Assembly (NCBI GenBank): GCA_047967505.1
Contig: CM106538.1
Direction: 5' to 3' (one strand)
DNA: 64,000 nucleotides
Origin: Dipteris shenzhenensis
Taxonomy: Eukaryota > Polypodiophyta > Polypodiopsida > Gleicheniales
A program made the position numbers and the translations under genes. Below, in pieces: positions 11,596 to 23,839 of the stretch (positions within the stretch are counted from its first letter, which is position 1; each line of letters starts with the position of its first letter). Under the pieces are notes generated by a model. That model worked only from the letters and a program-made list of their open reading frames with translations. It was not told the DNA's origin and did not search any database.

Positions 11596-11603
11596 GTGAT
11601 AGT

Positions 11604-12704
11604 TCCAAACATTTTAATTTTGAAATCTTTGCTTCTCTTCCACTACTCCCCTTGAAAGCTTTTCTAATGATAGTAAAAAATATAAGGCCTGAGTGGAATA
11701 CAACAACTATATGCCAAACATAGCTCATTTTCCTGACATTTCGTGATTTTTGGCAAGCTACAACGGCTAGAATAAAATAACATAGCACCTGAGATTGGGG
11801 AGAAGGGGAAGGACCACGTATGAAGGGGGTGGGGGACCATGTATGAAGGGTATTAAAGAAGAAGGGACGTCTTGAAGGGGGAGAAGGGGAAGGACCACCT
11901 GAGATTGGGGACAAGGGGAAGGACCCTAACCTGCATTACCTTTAATAAAAACTCCTCCCCTCCCCCATTTATCCCTTACTTTAATCATGACCTTTCCCTC
12001 TTCCTTTTCACCCCTTTCTTTTCTCCACAACTAATTTATAGGAATTTTGATTTAAAGTTCTCCAGGGTCACATATTTGGACTCCATAATTTATATAGTGG
12101 CCTACAACCTCAAACACATTTGTCTAAGCACACAACCAAATGCAATTAGAGAATGCACAGCTATTTTCAACATGGCCATTATCAAGGTGAAAGAACTAAG
12201 AAGCATTGAAGATGAGCAGCTAGCTATTTAAAGTCTTTGCACAATGTCTTAATATCATTCTGGCACCATATTGCTCGGGATAGCCTTCACTTAAATCACT
12301 TGGAACGTTTTGGTTTCCATATCAAGAGAACCACTTGCATTGCACAAACACGTTGGATCCAAACACCTCCATTCAAGCAAGTTGCAGCGAAAACGTACAT
12401 CGATAGGCATGTAAAGTTGAGACTTTTAGAAAGATACCATATTGGCAGCGAGCAATGGAATAATAAATAAAGTGGCCAATATGTTACATTCACAATGGCT
12501 TTATTAGTAGTCTCAACTGAATTAGAGAAGCATTGTTTGAGAACTGCTGTAATAAGTGACCAGTGTCTCTGCAATCAATGTCTTGCTAGGGAACTCTCCA
12601 AGTCTCCACACTCAAAAGGTGGAGGAGATTTGCATATTACAGACAGAAAAAGTATCCATATCAACGTCACATCGAGCTTTTAACATCCGTATATGCGTCC
12701 GGTT
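11604..12704. other. Non-coding DNA left of the CACTA insertion
   Basis: Duplicated in copy B (56016-57136). It holds G-rich repeats (AGGGGAAGGACCAC near 11805, 11887 and 11915) and open frames with no family resemblance. It lies downstream of the minus-strand TEDC1-like gene and was next to it before the CACTA element inserted. Part could be 3' untranslated sequence. Confidence 0.45.
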
Positions 12705-12723
12705 CACAAGGAACTCTAAACCT
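12702..12723. repeat. CACTA #1 left TSD and terminal inverted repeat
   Basis: GTT target duplication (12702-12704) followed by the 19-bp TIR CACAAGGAACTCTAAACCT. The mirror copy is at 23541-23562. Confidence 0.96.
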
Positions 12724-12724
12724 T

Positions 12725-13245
12725 TGTCTATATAGTAAAAAAAAGGTATTTTGCTAGATACAAATGAACGTATCTAGCAAAATTCCGGAATAGTAAATTT
12801 TGAACATTTACTAGATTGTCTTTATAGTAAGTAATTTATTATATAGCAAATGATTAACATTAATTTGCTAGATATACTATATCTAGTAAATTTGTATATA
12901 GAAAAACCAAGGAGTATCTATGTAGATAAGATTTTACTATATGGCGAATCTATATTATAAGTTTACTAGTAAGACTAATTCTAGTAAATTTAGCAATATA
13001 GTAAAACCAAGCATTTTCCATATAGATAAGAATTTACTATATAGTTACGTTTTTACTATATAGCAAATCTATATCCTAAGTTTACTAGTAAGACTAATTC
13101 TAGTAAATTTAGCAATATAGTAAAACTGAGCATTTTTCATATAGACTAGCAAATTTACTTTAGAATGTTACTATATAATAGATTCACTATAGTAACTCTA
13201 TCTATGTAGTAAAAGCTGAGATTGATAAATTTTATATATTACAAA
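12725..13245. repeat. CACTA #1 left subterminal repeats
   Basis: Repeated CTATATAGTAAA, TTTGCTAGATA, TTTACTATATAG and TTCTAGTAAATTTAGCAATATAG in both orientations. In En/Spm such repeats are the binding sites of the element's DNA-binding protein; that role is inferred here. Confidence 0.88.
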
Positions 13246-13606
13246 ATCAATTTTTACTCACACAATTAAATTTCCATATACATCATATTAAAAAATGTAA
13301 AGTGACATTTAGAATGAATTAAAGATAACTGCATAATCAAGATGTAGAATGCAAACTCATCTTCAAAGAAAGAAAGAAACAACTAGTTACTAAGAAACTT
13401 TATAAAAATATTAAACAACATGAATACTTGCATACTTATTGGACATCAAGAAACAAAAATAGAGTTCATCCAATTGTTCAAAATGCACATGTATCATTCC
13501 GATACATGTACATCATTAAGACTGAATTATTCATCCAATTGTTCAAAATGCATCCAATTGTTCATCCAAAAATAGAGTTCATCCAATTGTTCTAAATGCA
13601 CACATG

Positions 13607-15100
13607 TCATTCCGATACATGTACATCATCAAGACTCAAAATGTGGTCTTCATGCTTCTTTACAATAACTTTTTTTTCTAAAACTAGCCAATCCACTATA
13701 GCTTTCCTCATTGCAGGCAAGCTATGCTTAGTTTTGTGTCCATGGAAAGTAGGGTCTCTTTTGATAATGTTGTAGTTAGTCTTTAGAGACGCATACATTT
13801 CATTAATAGTATGTATCTCTAAAAACTTCAAGAGAATTGTCTCTTGATCCTCTTCACAAAATTCATCAACCTGAAAGAAGCAATAAAAAAATATTATAAT
13901 CCTTGTTTACTAATTTATAAAAAGAAGAATGCATCATATTTAAAAAAAGAGCTTACTTGAGAAGACATATCAACACAAAAATCGAGGTCCTTCTCGACAT
14001 GGATGGCATTAAGCTCCTATGAAAGGAAAACAAGTAGTAAAGAGTAATCTTTTATATAACGTAAAATGGAAACCAACTACCAAATATGTATGCATGATTT
14101 TACATGTAAGATATATGATTTAAAGTAGAAAAACTAAAATAATAAATACCTTCAGTCTTTGTTGCTTTTTAGCAGCTTTACTTGCCTTCATTTTTTGCAT
14201 GTTTTTTTTCATCTTCTCACTCCACTTTAAAGAAGAATAAATATTAAGTTCTAGATTCCCATGTGAGACAAACGAAAAAAAACGATGCATAAGAATTAAC
14301 ATTAAACCCGTTATAAAGAGGTATAATGTATACCTTTGGTGTGCGCTTGCTCTTTCTTGCAATTGACATATCCTCAGGATTTAGCGAAGTCTCATGAACG
14401 CAAGTTTGATTCAAATCCTCAACCTAAATCATTAAAAAATACTAATTAGATATCCATATTAAACTCAACTGATATAATATAAAATGGCAACGATAATCAA
14501 TTTTCCAACCTGTTCTGTCTCTTGCAATCACTCCATGAAAGATTTAGATGCTGAAAAATGATGATCTTCAGTCGTTGCTAACTCTTGTGGCATTTCTGGG
14601 CAATAAACACCTTCTCCTACCTAACAAAGATTACATAATTCTTATAAACAAATTCACAAGAAAATAAGTATAAATTACAATGTATGTGAAATATGTGATA
14701 CAAACCTGAACCAACATTTCACTACCGTGTTCCAAGTCATATTGACATGGAGCATGATCCTCTATAGATGCAGCTACTATAAGTTGTTCTTCCTCCTATC
14801 ATCATTATAATAAAATGCTCAAGAATTAACACATGTATAATGACTTAAACGTATAGAAGGGAAATACAAATTTGAAAATAAATCATCAAACTTACATATC
14901 CCTGCAAAACTTGTTCTTCTTTCTCAAATAATGCACCAATTGTTTCCTGCAATAATTATAATATAGTGAATTTATTTAAATATAAAAGAAGAACATAATA
15001 GACAATTTGCATTATGAAGAAAGATATTACCATAGAAGATCCCACTGAAGAGCCCGCAGAAGAGGTGATGCTTTTTCTTTTTTTGTACTTTCGGCTTGCT
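13607..15100 (-). pseudogene. CACTA #1 downstream exon chain (TNPA-like or transposase tail)
   Basis: A series of short exon-like segments on the transposase strand, separated by AT-rich introns with GT/AG borders. Near 15098-15033 is a basic RKYKKRKS nuclear-localisation-like exon. Others lie near 14945-14900 (ETIGALFEKEEQVLQGY), 14795-14705, 14620-14510 (one internal stop), 14425-14335, 14230-14150 (WSEKMKKNMQKMKASKAAKK) and 14015-13955. The last, 13875-13607, ends with DWLVLEKKVIVKKH and a stop. Many small exons feeding a basic protein resembles the TNPA part of En/Spm, which shares one transcript with TNPD. The exact exon joins are my inference. Confidence 0.5.
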
Positions 15101-15137
15101 TGCATTGTTCGAACATAGTACATATAAACATCTTCTT

Positions 15138-18100
15138 ACTTCCAAAAGTATGTAGCTCCGGGAAACTTAAGTGGCAAAATTTGATCATAGTTATCTTGAA
15201 TAAAATCCTTGATTTTTTGTTGTTCATCTTTATTGTGCCGTAAATCCATAATAATCTCATTATTTTTGACCCACAACTGCACTGTACGATGGTTTTTACA
15301 GTAAGTCACATTTTGGTTATCCCTGCAATGGCGTAGTAAAAAATCCCTTCCATAGAGCATGCCACACTCACGATCTGCCAACTTTGGGGGTCGAAAAATT
15401 TGATCATAAGTAGGAATCTCTACCAAAGATACATCACCACTATTTGTTTGCATTGTGCATCGTTGAGGCATTTTGGACATCTCTTTACTCATGGAGCTTA
15501 CCACATGCAATCTTTTTGAAGAACTAGTATTATTTCCCTTTAGCTGCTCTATGGTTTTTTGTAGTTGAGAGTAGTTTCCAATAAGGATTCCAAATTCGGT
15601 ACATCGGGAGAAGACATAATAAACTCTAGCCTGAACAACAATTCAATAAAACCATAAGGCTTAGCAAAAAAATTTAAAAAAATAGCTAGTATTTGTTTTT
15701 ACAATAAGAATATTTCTTCTATTTAAGAAAAGAGCATTATAAGTAATAAACGAAAAAGAATAATTGTTCTTACTCGTTCTCGCTTGCATGAAAATGCATC
15801 ATGCATACCCAATGATATCATGGTATTATTATGATATCCAAACCATAGGTAAATAAGAAGTTTCACCATTAGATGACACTACTCTCCTCTTACTGATAAC
15901 CGCCCATCCTGGTACTATTATGATGCAACAGTTCCAGTCCCTCCAAAAGCTCTCTTCATTATCAACCTTCCATGTGTTCTCATGCGTGTGATCTTGTTTC
16001 AGCCATGCTAGCATGATTTGCTTCCTTTCATAATCAACTGCTCTTATCACAGCATGTAGGAATTGACTATTCAAATCAGTAACATCAATGCGTGCTAGCA
16101 CAACATCATCATGTTCCAACCAAGGAGGCACACAACCAACTTAACCTATTTTCAATAGCCGCGTTCTTTGAGCCAAGTCTTTTGTTTCATATGCAATAAG
16201 TTTACTACTAATACTAGGCAAAGGCATAAACTTATGCAACAAAGAACTTATGGATCTTATACAATCCCAATAGTATGGAAGACGTTGAGCTTGTAATACA
16301 CTCATTCCTGTTACTGGGTCTATCAACAAATGCTCCTTGTCATTTATCATTGTAATGCATTGCTTATAGTACTCTGCACTAAAAAAAACCATATACTCTC
16401 CATCCCATTGTATAGAGAAAAACTCCCTAATGTGTGCCTTCCAATGACCTACACTTTCCGTTGCATCGTTTCCATCCACTCTTACCACTACATCATCTCC
16501 AACCTTATAAATATCACCATTATAAAAGACCTTTTGATATATTGTGACATGACGTCCTTGAAGAAAACCCACTTCAGTAGACCAAAGTTGTTCAAGATAC
16601 TTTTGTTCTTCTTGAGAGAGCAATCGATGTACTCTTCTCTTCCTTGTTATTGGAATGCCTTTTAGTTTCATCATTTTGCAGCAAGGAAGATTTCCATTAT
16701 GCATGACAAGAACTCTCCAAATATCCTTAGCTTTCATGATTGAAGAAACCTCTAAAAGTCCAAACTCATGTATTGAATGACATGATGGACTTTCTTGATT
16801 GGTTGTTTCATAACCATCAGGGAGATAAATAGATCCATGTACCTCCATTAACAACCTTTCATGTGGCATGAGACCATCCATTTCTTCTTGCATGGTACTA
16901 AAAACCTTAGTAAAATGGGTTCTCATATAGAAGTGAGCATATGTTACTTCATTATTTCGATTATTGGTATTGACACCCACATAAGATGAAACCAGGCGTT
17001 CAAATAGATAGCACCAAAATACATCATGAATCCCATGTCTATAAACATCATCTAATATTTCCGCATTGCCTGTAAACATAAGAGAATTTGGTTAGACTAC
17101 ACCAAAGATACAAAAGGAACACTAGTCATCAAATGTTCAACAAGTTTACATCTAGTAAGATGGTATACAAACCTGCAACATGCTCTAATGGTGAAGAATT
17201 TGCTCCCAATGACTCTTCTTTTTTTACTCTCCAAGCAAGGAGTAAAGCACGTACTGTTTTCATAGTTTCCTTTGACCAACCATTGTCACAGCTATAATTA
17301 TAGAAACTATGTGCAATATCAATCAACAAAATACCCAAGTCATGTAAGTGCTTCGGAATACCTTCTATTTTGTTTAAGATATATGGTAGGCACCATTGCA
17401 TAAACTTTTGGTTCTCCTCAGCCTTAAAGCTTTCATGATGCTTACTTGGAACATGTGGCCATCGCCCATACCAAATAGATGAAGGCGCAATCTTACTTAC
17501 TACCTCAACACAAGAGTCTATCGCTCTTTTGGTCTCATTGGTTGATGCTCTCATGAGTGAAGTGATATATTTGCTAAAAACATTCAAGGAAAAAACATGC
17601 ATTGCATCATATACTAAGTCCAATGATAAATTAAAACCATAGAGATCATATAACCTCCATAGTATGGACTCTCCAGATAATCCAGCAGTCTTTAGTATTC
17701 CTTCTCGTTCTACTTGTGTGAAGGCTTTTCTTGATTGTGACAAGGCCTCGACCATTTCAGCCAAAGAGCGTTTGGGAGGTGGGTACCTAGCTTGAAACCT
17801 GTTACCATCATACACATATCTCCCTTGAAATGAAGGATTAGTAACATCTAGAGTGGCTTGAGCTTTATCCCTTCGACAAAATGATTGTCCACCATCTTTG
17901 AATAAACCTATCTTGCATTGGGCTGGATGATCTCCAGTGACCATCATCAACATTGCACGAAGATTGCATAGTCTAGTCTTACCAAAGGAAACATCAAATA
18001 TTTGTTCCACGGGATAGTTGTAAAACACATCAATCCCCTTGATGAAAAGTTGTTCTAGTTCATCAATAAGAGGCCGCAAGAATGTGGTAAAGGTATCACT

Positions 18101-19743
18101 TGAGTTTCGAATTATTTTCTTGCAACTAAATGGTATAAACAATACTGGTAGAACTCCAATTATGGAGCTCTTTCCACCATTTAAAACCATAATTTCAACA
18201 GCACCACAATCCTTTTGGGTGGTTCGAGAAGCTTGAAAACCATCCCAATGGAGAAGAAGTGCAAAGTTTCGAGGATCACCCTGTGATTAAAATACTTGTT
18301 AATATAATATCTTTTAATACATATGACAAAGAGAGCACAGTTATAAACCAAAGAGAAGAAGTTATATTCGTTTTATAAAGAAATGTATACCTTGCATGAT
18401 TTCTTTTTGCACTTGTTGGAAAAGCGGCACTGCTTACATACAAGCTCGTACTCTTGTGTCCCTTCATTCCATCCTCTTTTTAAAACCTCTGAGAAACATG
18501 ATGTTGGATATGTGGTATACACTTTGTTGCATTTGCGGTTTCCACAAACCATTGGCAGCTCATATTCAGCATTCGGATTCCAAAAGTCTTGCACCTCACG
18601 ACATTTTGATCCGTCCCAAAATTCACATATACTATCTGGTTGTGCATTTATTTCCTCTCCCAACCACCTTTCCTTTCTACGCCACATATTTAGTAAATCA
18701 TGACAATTTGTTTTACTCTTGACTAGGAGCTCTAGTTGCTTACCGATAGGCAAGTAGTCAAATGCTAGCAAATCCTTCCTTGGCTTATTACATTTTTTAC
18801 ACTTCTCACAACATGTAGAACAATCACGTTTAAAGATTCTCTTCCTTGCATTCTCGTGACAAGAACATAGTATTGCATTTCCAGCATACACATCCTCTTC
18901 ACTAGGTTGAAGAAGCTCAATATCATGTCGATTATCATCTGGACCGATACATAGTTTGTAGCGTTGAGATTGAATCATACCAAGTCCATTGAACATAGAG
19001 TTTAGTTGCTCCCAACAAGCAGGAACTCTTATTCCATCAAGGGTGCCATCCCATGATTTTGGTAGTTGTACCAAGAGTTTACTCAAGCTTGGTTTCTTGC
19101 ATTTTCCACTTCTACCTACTCTTCTTCCACCCATGTCTCCAAACAAGAGCTCAAGCATTTTATCTTGGGCCTTGATTGGTATTTGATGCTCATCCCATAA
19201 AGCTTGGAACTCAATTATCTTCTCTAGTATTTGATTGCATAGCGAGGGTCCTTGCAATTCATCAACACTAGCAAAGGCTATAGGGGGGTCAATCGGCTCA
19301 TCATTGAGGTCATGCAATTCATTTTCATTAGTCTCATCATGAAGATCTTGTGATACATTTTCATTTGTATCACCTTGTTCGAGGAACCCCAAGTGCGTAC
19401 CCAAGCCTTCGTATCTATGCCTCAATTGTTGGTGTAAAACATAAGTTGACGGAGCCACATGTCATCCACCCTGACAATATGCGAGACAACTACAAAAAAC
19501 CCTTCTTCGTTCCATCACCCTAGAAGACGTATTCATCTCCCTTGCTTGTTCTACATGAGATGGCATCCGCTCTTCACTCTCAATTTGAACTTCTCTTTGC
19601 TGAATCGGATGCACATTTCCAGATAAGTCATGGTTGCAATGCTCATAGTAGGTGCTTCTACTAATAAGCTGCCACCCTTGAGGGGTATGGGCACACCTAT
19701 AGTTGCAAGTACACCTTCTCAAATTGCTTGAGGAACTTGCCAT
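15138..19743 (-). pseudogene. CACTA #1 transposase, nearly intact (tnp2/TNPD-like)
   Basis: Transposase read leftwards from ATG at 19741-19743. Exon 1 (19743-18391) has a cysteine-rich N-terminus (RRCTCNYRCAHTPQG) and a zinc-binding block (CSCHENARKRIF, CCEKCKKCNKPRK). Exon 2 (18280-17173) begins with LLLHWDGF, the first catalytic Asp region, and holds GDHPAQCKIG and DLVYDAMHVFSLNVF, matching tnp2. Exon 3 (17069-15774) has a C-terminal region with EEQKYLEQLW. Exon 4 starts at 15630 (ARVYYVFSRCTEFG). Introns 18281-18390, 17070-17172 and 15631-15773 have GT/AG borders and keep the frame. Only three lesions were found: TGA at 19464-19462, TAA at 16143-16141 and a one-base shift near 15845. The first two fit single C-to-T changes. 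Recently inactivated. Confidence 0.88.
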
Positions 19744-20730
19744 CTGAAACTCAATCAAAGGATGTAACACCATTAGAGGATGAAACACCATGACATATAA
19801 AGTGCATGACATTGAAGAATAGAGCATGGATATGTAAGCATTGAAGCATAGAGTAGAAGTGCATGAGCCATGCAAGCATCTATAACCTATTAACAATCGA
19901 CAACTCTTGCTTATGTGGCACAAGGTATATGATGGAGCTAACTTAGATCGAGTAGAGACCAAGATATATAACTTAGCTAACATACATAGGACTAACATAC
20001 GGATGAAACACCATTAGAGGAAGAAACACAGCTAACACATAGATAATGTGTTTAGACATGATACAATATGTAAGACATAATACAAGCATAAAGAAAATCC
20101 TAAACCCCACTTGCATTTGACCTACATAGCAAAAACTTATAGATAAGTAACATAGCATGGCATAATATAACACAAGTATATAAGCGTAATATAAGAACAC
20201 AAGTATATAAGCGTAATATAAGAACACAATTATAACATAATCATAGCATAATGTGAAGAACTTAAGAATAGTACATCATAGCATAATATAAGAACCAACT
20301 CATACTCCCTAATTTGTTTCTTTCTTCAAGAAGGTAACAAAAAAATTCAAGATCTATACATATTTATTTTAGAGATAATCAAGAAACAAATTAAATCTTT
20401 ACAAGATAATCAAGAAATAAATTAAATCTACATTGCAACACAAGTAAGGAGATAAAGCATTTGTCCAACCTGGAGGATTAGTAGATCAAACGCGTAGAGT
20501 GGTCCTCGTAGCGCAACCACTAATCAATAGAATGAGGATATACCCTGCAATACAAGCACAAAAGAATTGCTTGGCTTCTGCCTTCTGCTTCCATGACCTT
20601 CAAGACTGAATCAAACGTTTTGGAGCTAGGCATGAAGGTGACAAAGTTCTAAACATAGAACCTACCTACAACAACGAATAGTTTTGGAAGCATATAGGCG
20701 ATTCAATAGGCTATACGTTCAAACATCGGC
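19744..20730. other. CACTA #1 5' leader, AT-rich
   Basis: Upstream of the transposase ATG, which is preceded by GTTTCAG, a possible acceptor of a 5'-UTR intron. Holds direct repeats of ATAAGAACACAAGTATATAAGCG (about 20170-20230) and CATAGCATAATATAAGAAC. No gene. Confidence 0.5.
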
Positions 20731-21205
20731 ATTGGATGCACTTCATACTTATCAAGATCATGGAAACCACTTGCCTTAAGACCCCTATCATTTTTGGTAC
20801 CCATCAAATAAGTTCACATACCAATGTCTTAGGCCGATCCGTATTTTTCCTTCACGTACGTACCATGCACATGGAAATTTGGGCATTTGACCTTCCTGAC
20901 CAGACATACAATTTTGGATGAACTTCATACTTGTCAAGATCATGGACACCACTTGCCTTAAGACCCTTGTCAAGTTTGGTACCAATCGGACAAGTTCACA
21001 TATCAATGTCGTAGGCCAATTCGTATTTCTCCTTCACGTGCATACCATGCACATGGAATTTGGGGCATTTGACCTTCTCGACCGGACATACGATGTCGGA
21101 TGCACTTCATACTTGGTAAGATCATGGAACCCACTTGCCTTAAGACCCTTGTTAATTTTGGTAACCATCGGATAAGGTCACATATCAATGTCCTTGCTTT
21201 GATTG
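20731..21205. repeat. 182-bp tandem repeat inside CACTA #1, about 2.6 units
   Basis: The phrase GATGCACTTCATACTT and its variants begins near 20735, 20918 and 21099. Each unit also carries CTTGCCTTAAGACCC and a conserved block with ACCATGCACATGGAA, itself a dyad. Several overlapping open frames on both strands are by-products. Confidence 0.88.
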
Positions 21206-21489
21206 GATTCAATTTGATTAAATTGAGTGCATGTAGAGATTTGAATAGAATGAGTGGCTCCTCTTATTTGAAGGCATTCTGTTTTAGACTAATTTTTGTA
21301 GTTCCCTTGAATTTACATCAAATTATATACTATGGAATCCAATGTTAATATGATTTGGTTCAATAATGTCTGCATCACCTAATGTGGTTACATATTCTTA
21401 TGTATAATTTCACTTTTGTTTTGCCATAACAATATACCATATATCGTATCCTAATGCTATTATTTCATTTTAATTATGGTGGCAACTCG

Positions 21490-21835
21490 TGGCTAATGTG
21501 ACACCAAGCATGCTAATGATGTGGCATCAATGGGGATGATGATGTCTCATGCTCTAGCCTCATGTGACAGCATGAGGTGGCAGTGATAAGTGAGGTGGCA
21601 AGGTGATGTGGCAGCATGAGGTGGTGGTGATGAGTTGGCAATGATGAGGTGGTGGTATGAGGTGGCACTTGAGTGATGATGTGGCACCTAGGGTGTCTCT
21701 GATGTGGCTTCATGAGGTGGCAGACGTGGTTGATGTGGCACCATGAGTGGGGGTGAGTGGGAGGTGGCATAGGGTGAGGTGGCAAGTCAAACATGGTCAA
21801 GATGGCTCACATGGCATGGTGATGAGGCAAAATTA
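21490..21835. repeat. GATGTGGCA/GAGGTGGC low-complexity tract
   Basis: Irregular repeats of GATG, GAGGTGGC and ATGTGGCA over about 340 bp inside CACTA #1. Strongly strand-asymmetric (G-rich, nearly C-free). No coding function supported. Confidence 0.75.
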
Positions 21836-23099
21836 ATGAGTTGTTCAATCCATATGAGCAAGATGCCCACGCCCTAATGGCTACCACCACTAGGCTCGGT
21901 GATGCCACAAACCTACCCTTCCAAGCCTAATACCAAGCCTATCTAGCCTTGGTATTTGGCTAGGGTGCCACTTTTTTTCCAAAACATGGGGATTTCACCT
22001 AGGGAGGCCATAATTGATGCTTTTCTCACTCAAATTTGACCAAAATTTTGTCTTCTTATTCATCACGTGGAGGACTACAAAATATGTGATTTTTGGCATG
22101 TTTACTTATGTGCACAAATTACCAAGATTAATTCTTATTTTCTTTACTACTCCTCTAACAAGTAAAAGTAAAAGTAAATCTGACAGCTCACAAAATCTAA
22201 CCGTTGGATTTGGGATTTGATGCTTGCGCCACATATCCTTATGTGTGTACTAACCCTCTACCAAATTGGATTTGACCAATTTTTTGACAATACTCAAAAA
22301 ATATAGTGTGCACCAAAATGTGCCTTTTTTAGGTCTTTAAATTTTATAAATAAATAATAATTATGATATAATGCATTCAAATAATTACCAATAAATCAAT
22401 TTAAGTTTCACACTATGTGAGGAGAATACATATTAAGTTTCACTATCATCTGATGCATAATGAGTGAGATATTAAGAAATTAATATGATGGTGTTTGTTT
22501 GTGACAAAGTGTGATGGCCCCTATGAACCTGCACTGCGCCACAATAAAATTATCATTGTGAATCTCCAATTTTTTATCAGACCATACCATTGTGTGCAAA
22601 AAACCATGTGTGATGTATTGACTAAATCCCTAGAGAAGTAGGTTAGATTTCCAAATTTGTGTGCAAAAAGGCTTGTTCCCCCCCCCCCCCCAAAGTTCGG
22701 GCACTGAACCAAAAGTGGACACCCTTGGCTTGCAACCACCCTATTAAACACATTGCTTCACAAAAATGATAGTTTTGACAAATGAAGCAACCATTTTCAA
22801 ATATTATAGGATGTTCCATTAGCATTGAGGTAATTTCCATGATGCCAATAGCATGTTAAAAACCTCCAAGAATAAACCCAAAATTCCTAGATAGAGAGCT
22901 CTTGAACGCTTTTTGAAATTTCTTACATTGAATCCAAAATTTTTAGATTGAGAACAAAGACCATATAGATAATGTGATTCACAATATATTACAAGATTGA
23001 TATAAAGCAAAAACATGAATTTAGTAGATATGAGTGGAACATTGGCTAATATACATGTGATTTCCAAGATTAAAAATTTTGGACTACATAGCAAAAGGA
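21836..23099. other. CACTA #1 5' region, no gene seen
   Basis: AT-rich DNA between the G-rich tract and the subterminal repeats. Includes a poly-C run at about 22678-22691. Open frames have no recognisable domain. Presumably promoter and leader of the transposase. Confidence 0.45.
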
Positions 23100-23545
23100 T
23101 GTATTTGCTAAAGTCATAAAATTACTATATAGAAAAAAAATAATCTCCTAGATGCAAAAGATTGCAAAAGGACTACTATATAGCAAAAATAAATTTTCTT
23201 AGACCCTCTTCCAAAAGAAAAATTACTATATAGCGAAAAACATAATTTTCTAGGTGCAAAAGTTTGAAACTTGACCACTATATAGCAAAAAGAAGAATTT
23301 CCTAGATCTAAAAACTTGCAAGGGGATTGTTATATAGGAAAACTTAGAATTTCCTAGATTCGCAACAATTACTATGTAGAAAAACCATGGATTTTGCTAG
23401 TTAGACAAACAAGTTTCTATATAGAAGCCTTATGGTACGTAGGAAAATGAATTAGCTAGTTAGAGAGCCAAATTTTGCTATTTCTAAGTAGCAAATCACG
23501 CAAACTTTACTAGTTATAGTGTGCTTTCCTATATAGTAATAGGTT
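23100..23545. repeat. CACTA #1 right subterminal repeats
   Basis: Repeated ACTATATAGCAAAAA, TTTCCTAGAT and TTTGCTA motifs, mirror counterpart of 12725-13245, ending at the TIR (23541-23559). Confidence 0.85.
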
Positions 23546-23839
23546 TAGAGTTCCTTGTGGTTTTTCAAAGCTGGCATTGCTCTGAAAAAGAGAAACTGGA
23601 GCAGTTGTGGATCACATCTGCGGAACGCTTGAATCCAAGAAAGAATGCACAAAAGGGCACAAAACAAACAAATCAAGTACATGATTGCACACGCAACAGC
23701 TGCATGTAGAGGGGCAATGCCTACGCCGAGTACCTGTTGCAAGCTCTTGTGTTTGCAAGAATTGGAGTCAAGGCTACAGCCAAAGTTGTGAGTCTGCATA
23801 CAGTTGGACAGGCATTAAATAGAGCAGCACTGAAGATTC

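Larger units (their letters stand above)
12705..23559 (-). mobile_element. CACTA #1: complete-ended En/Spm-type element, 10,855 bp
   Basis: Both ends carry the 19-bp terminal inverted repeat CACAAGGAACTCTAAACCT (12705-12723, and its complement ending at 23559). The flanking 3-bp duplication is GTT (12702-12704 and 23560-23562). Copy B shows the uninterrupted site near 57141-57151 with a single GTT. A CACAA terminus, 3-bp TSD, AT-rich subterminal repeats and a tnp2-type transposase on the minus strand together define a CACTA element. It inserted after the A/B duplication, about 280 bp downstream of the surviving TEDC1-like coding sequence in copy A. Confidence 0.97.

Noticed and set aside
11872-12470. 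Open frames left of CACTA #1, conserved in copy B
   Set aside because: Conservation is explained by the recent duplication; no domain or codon bias visible.
22678-22691. Poly-C run as a possible second MITE terminus
   Set aside because: No matching inverted partner or TSD nearby.
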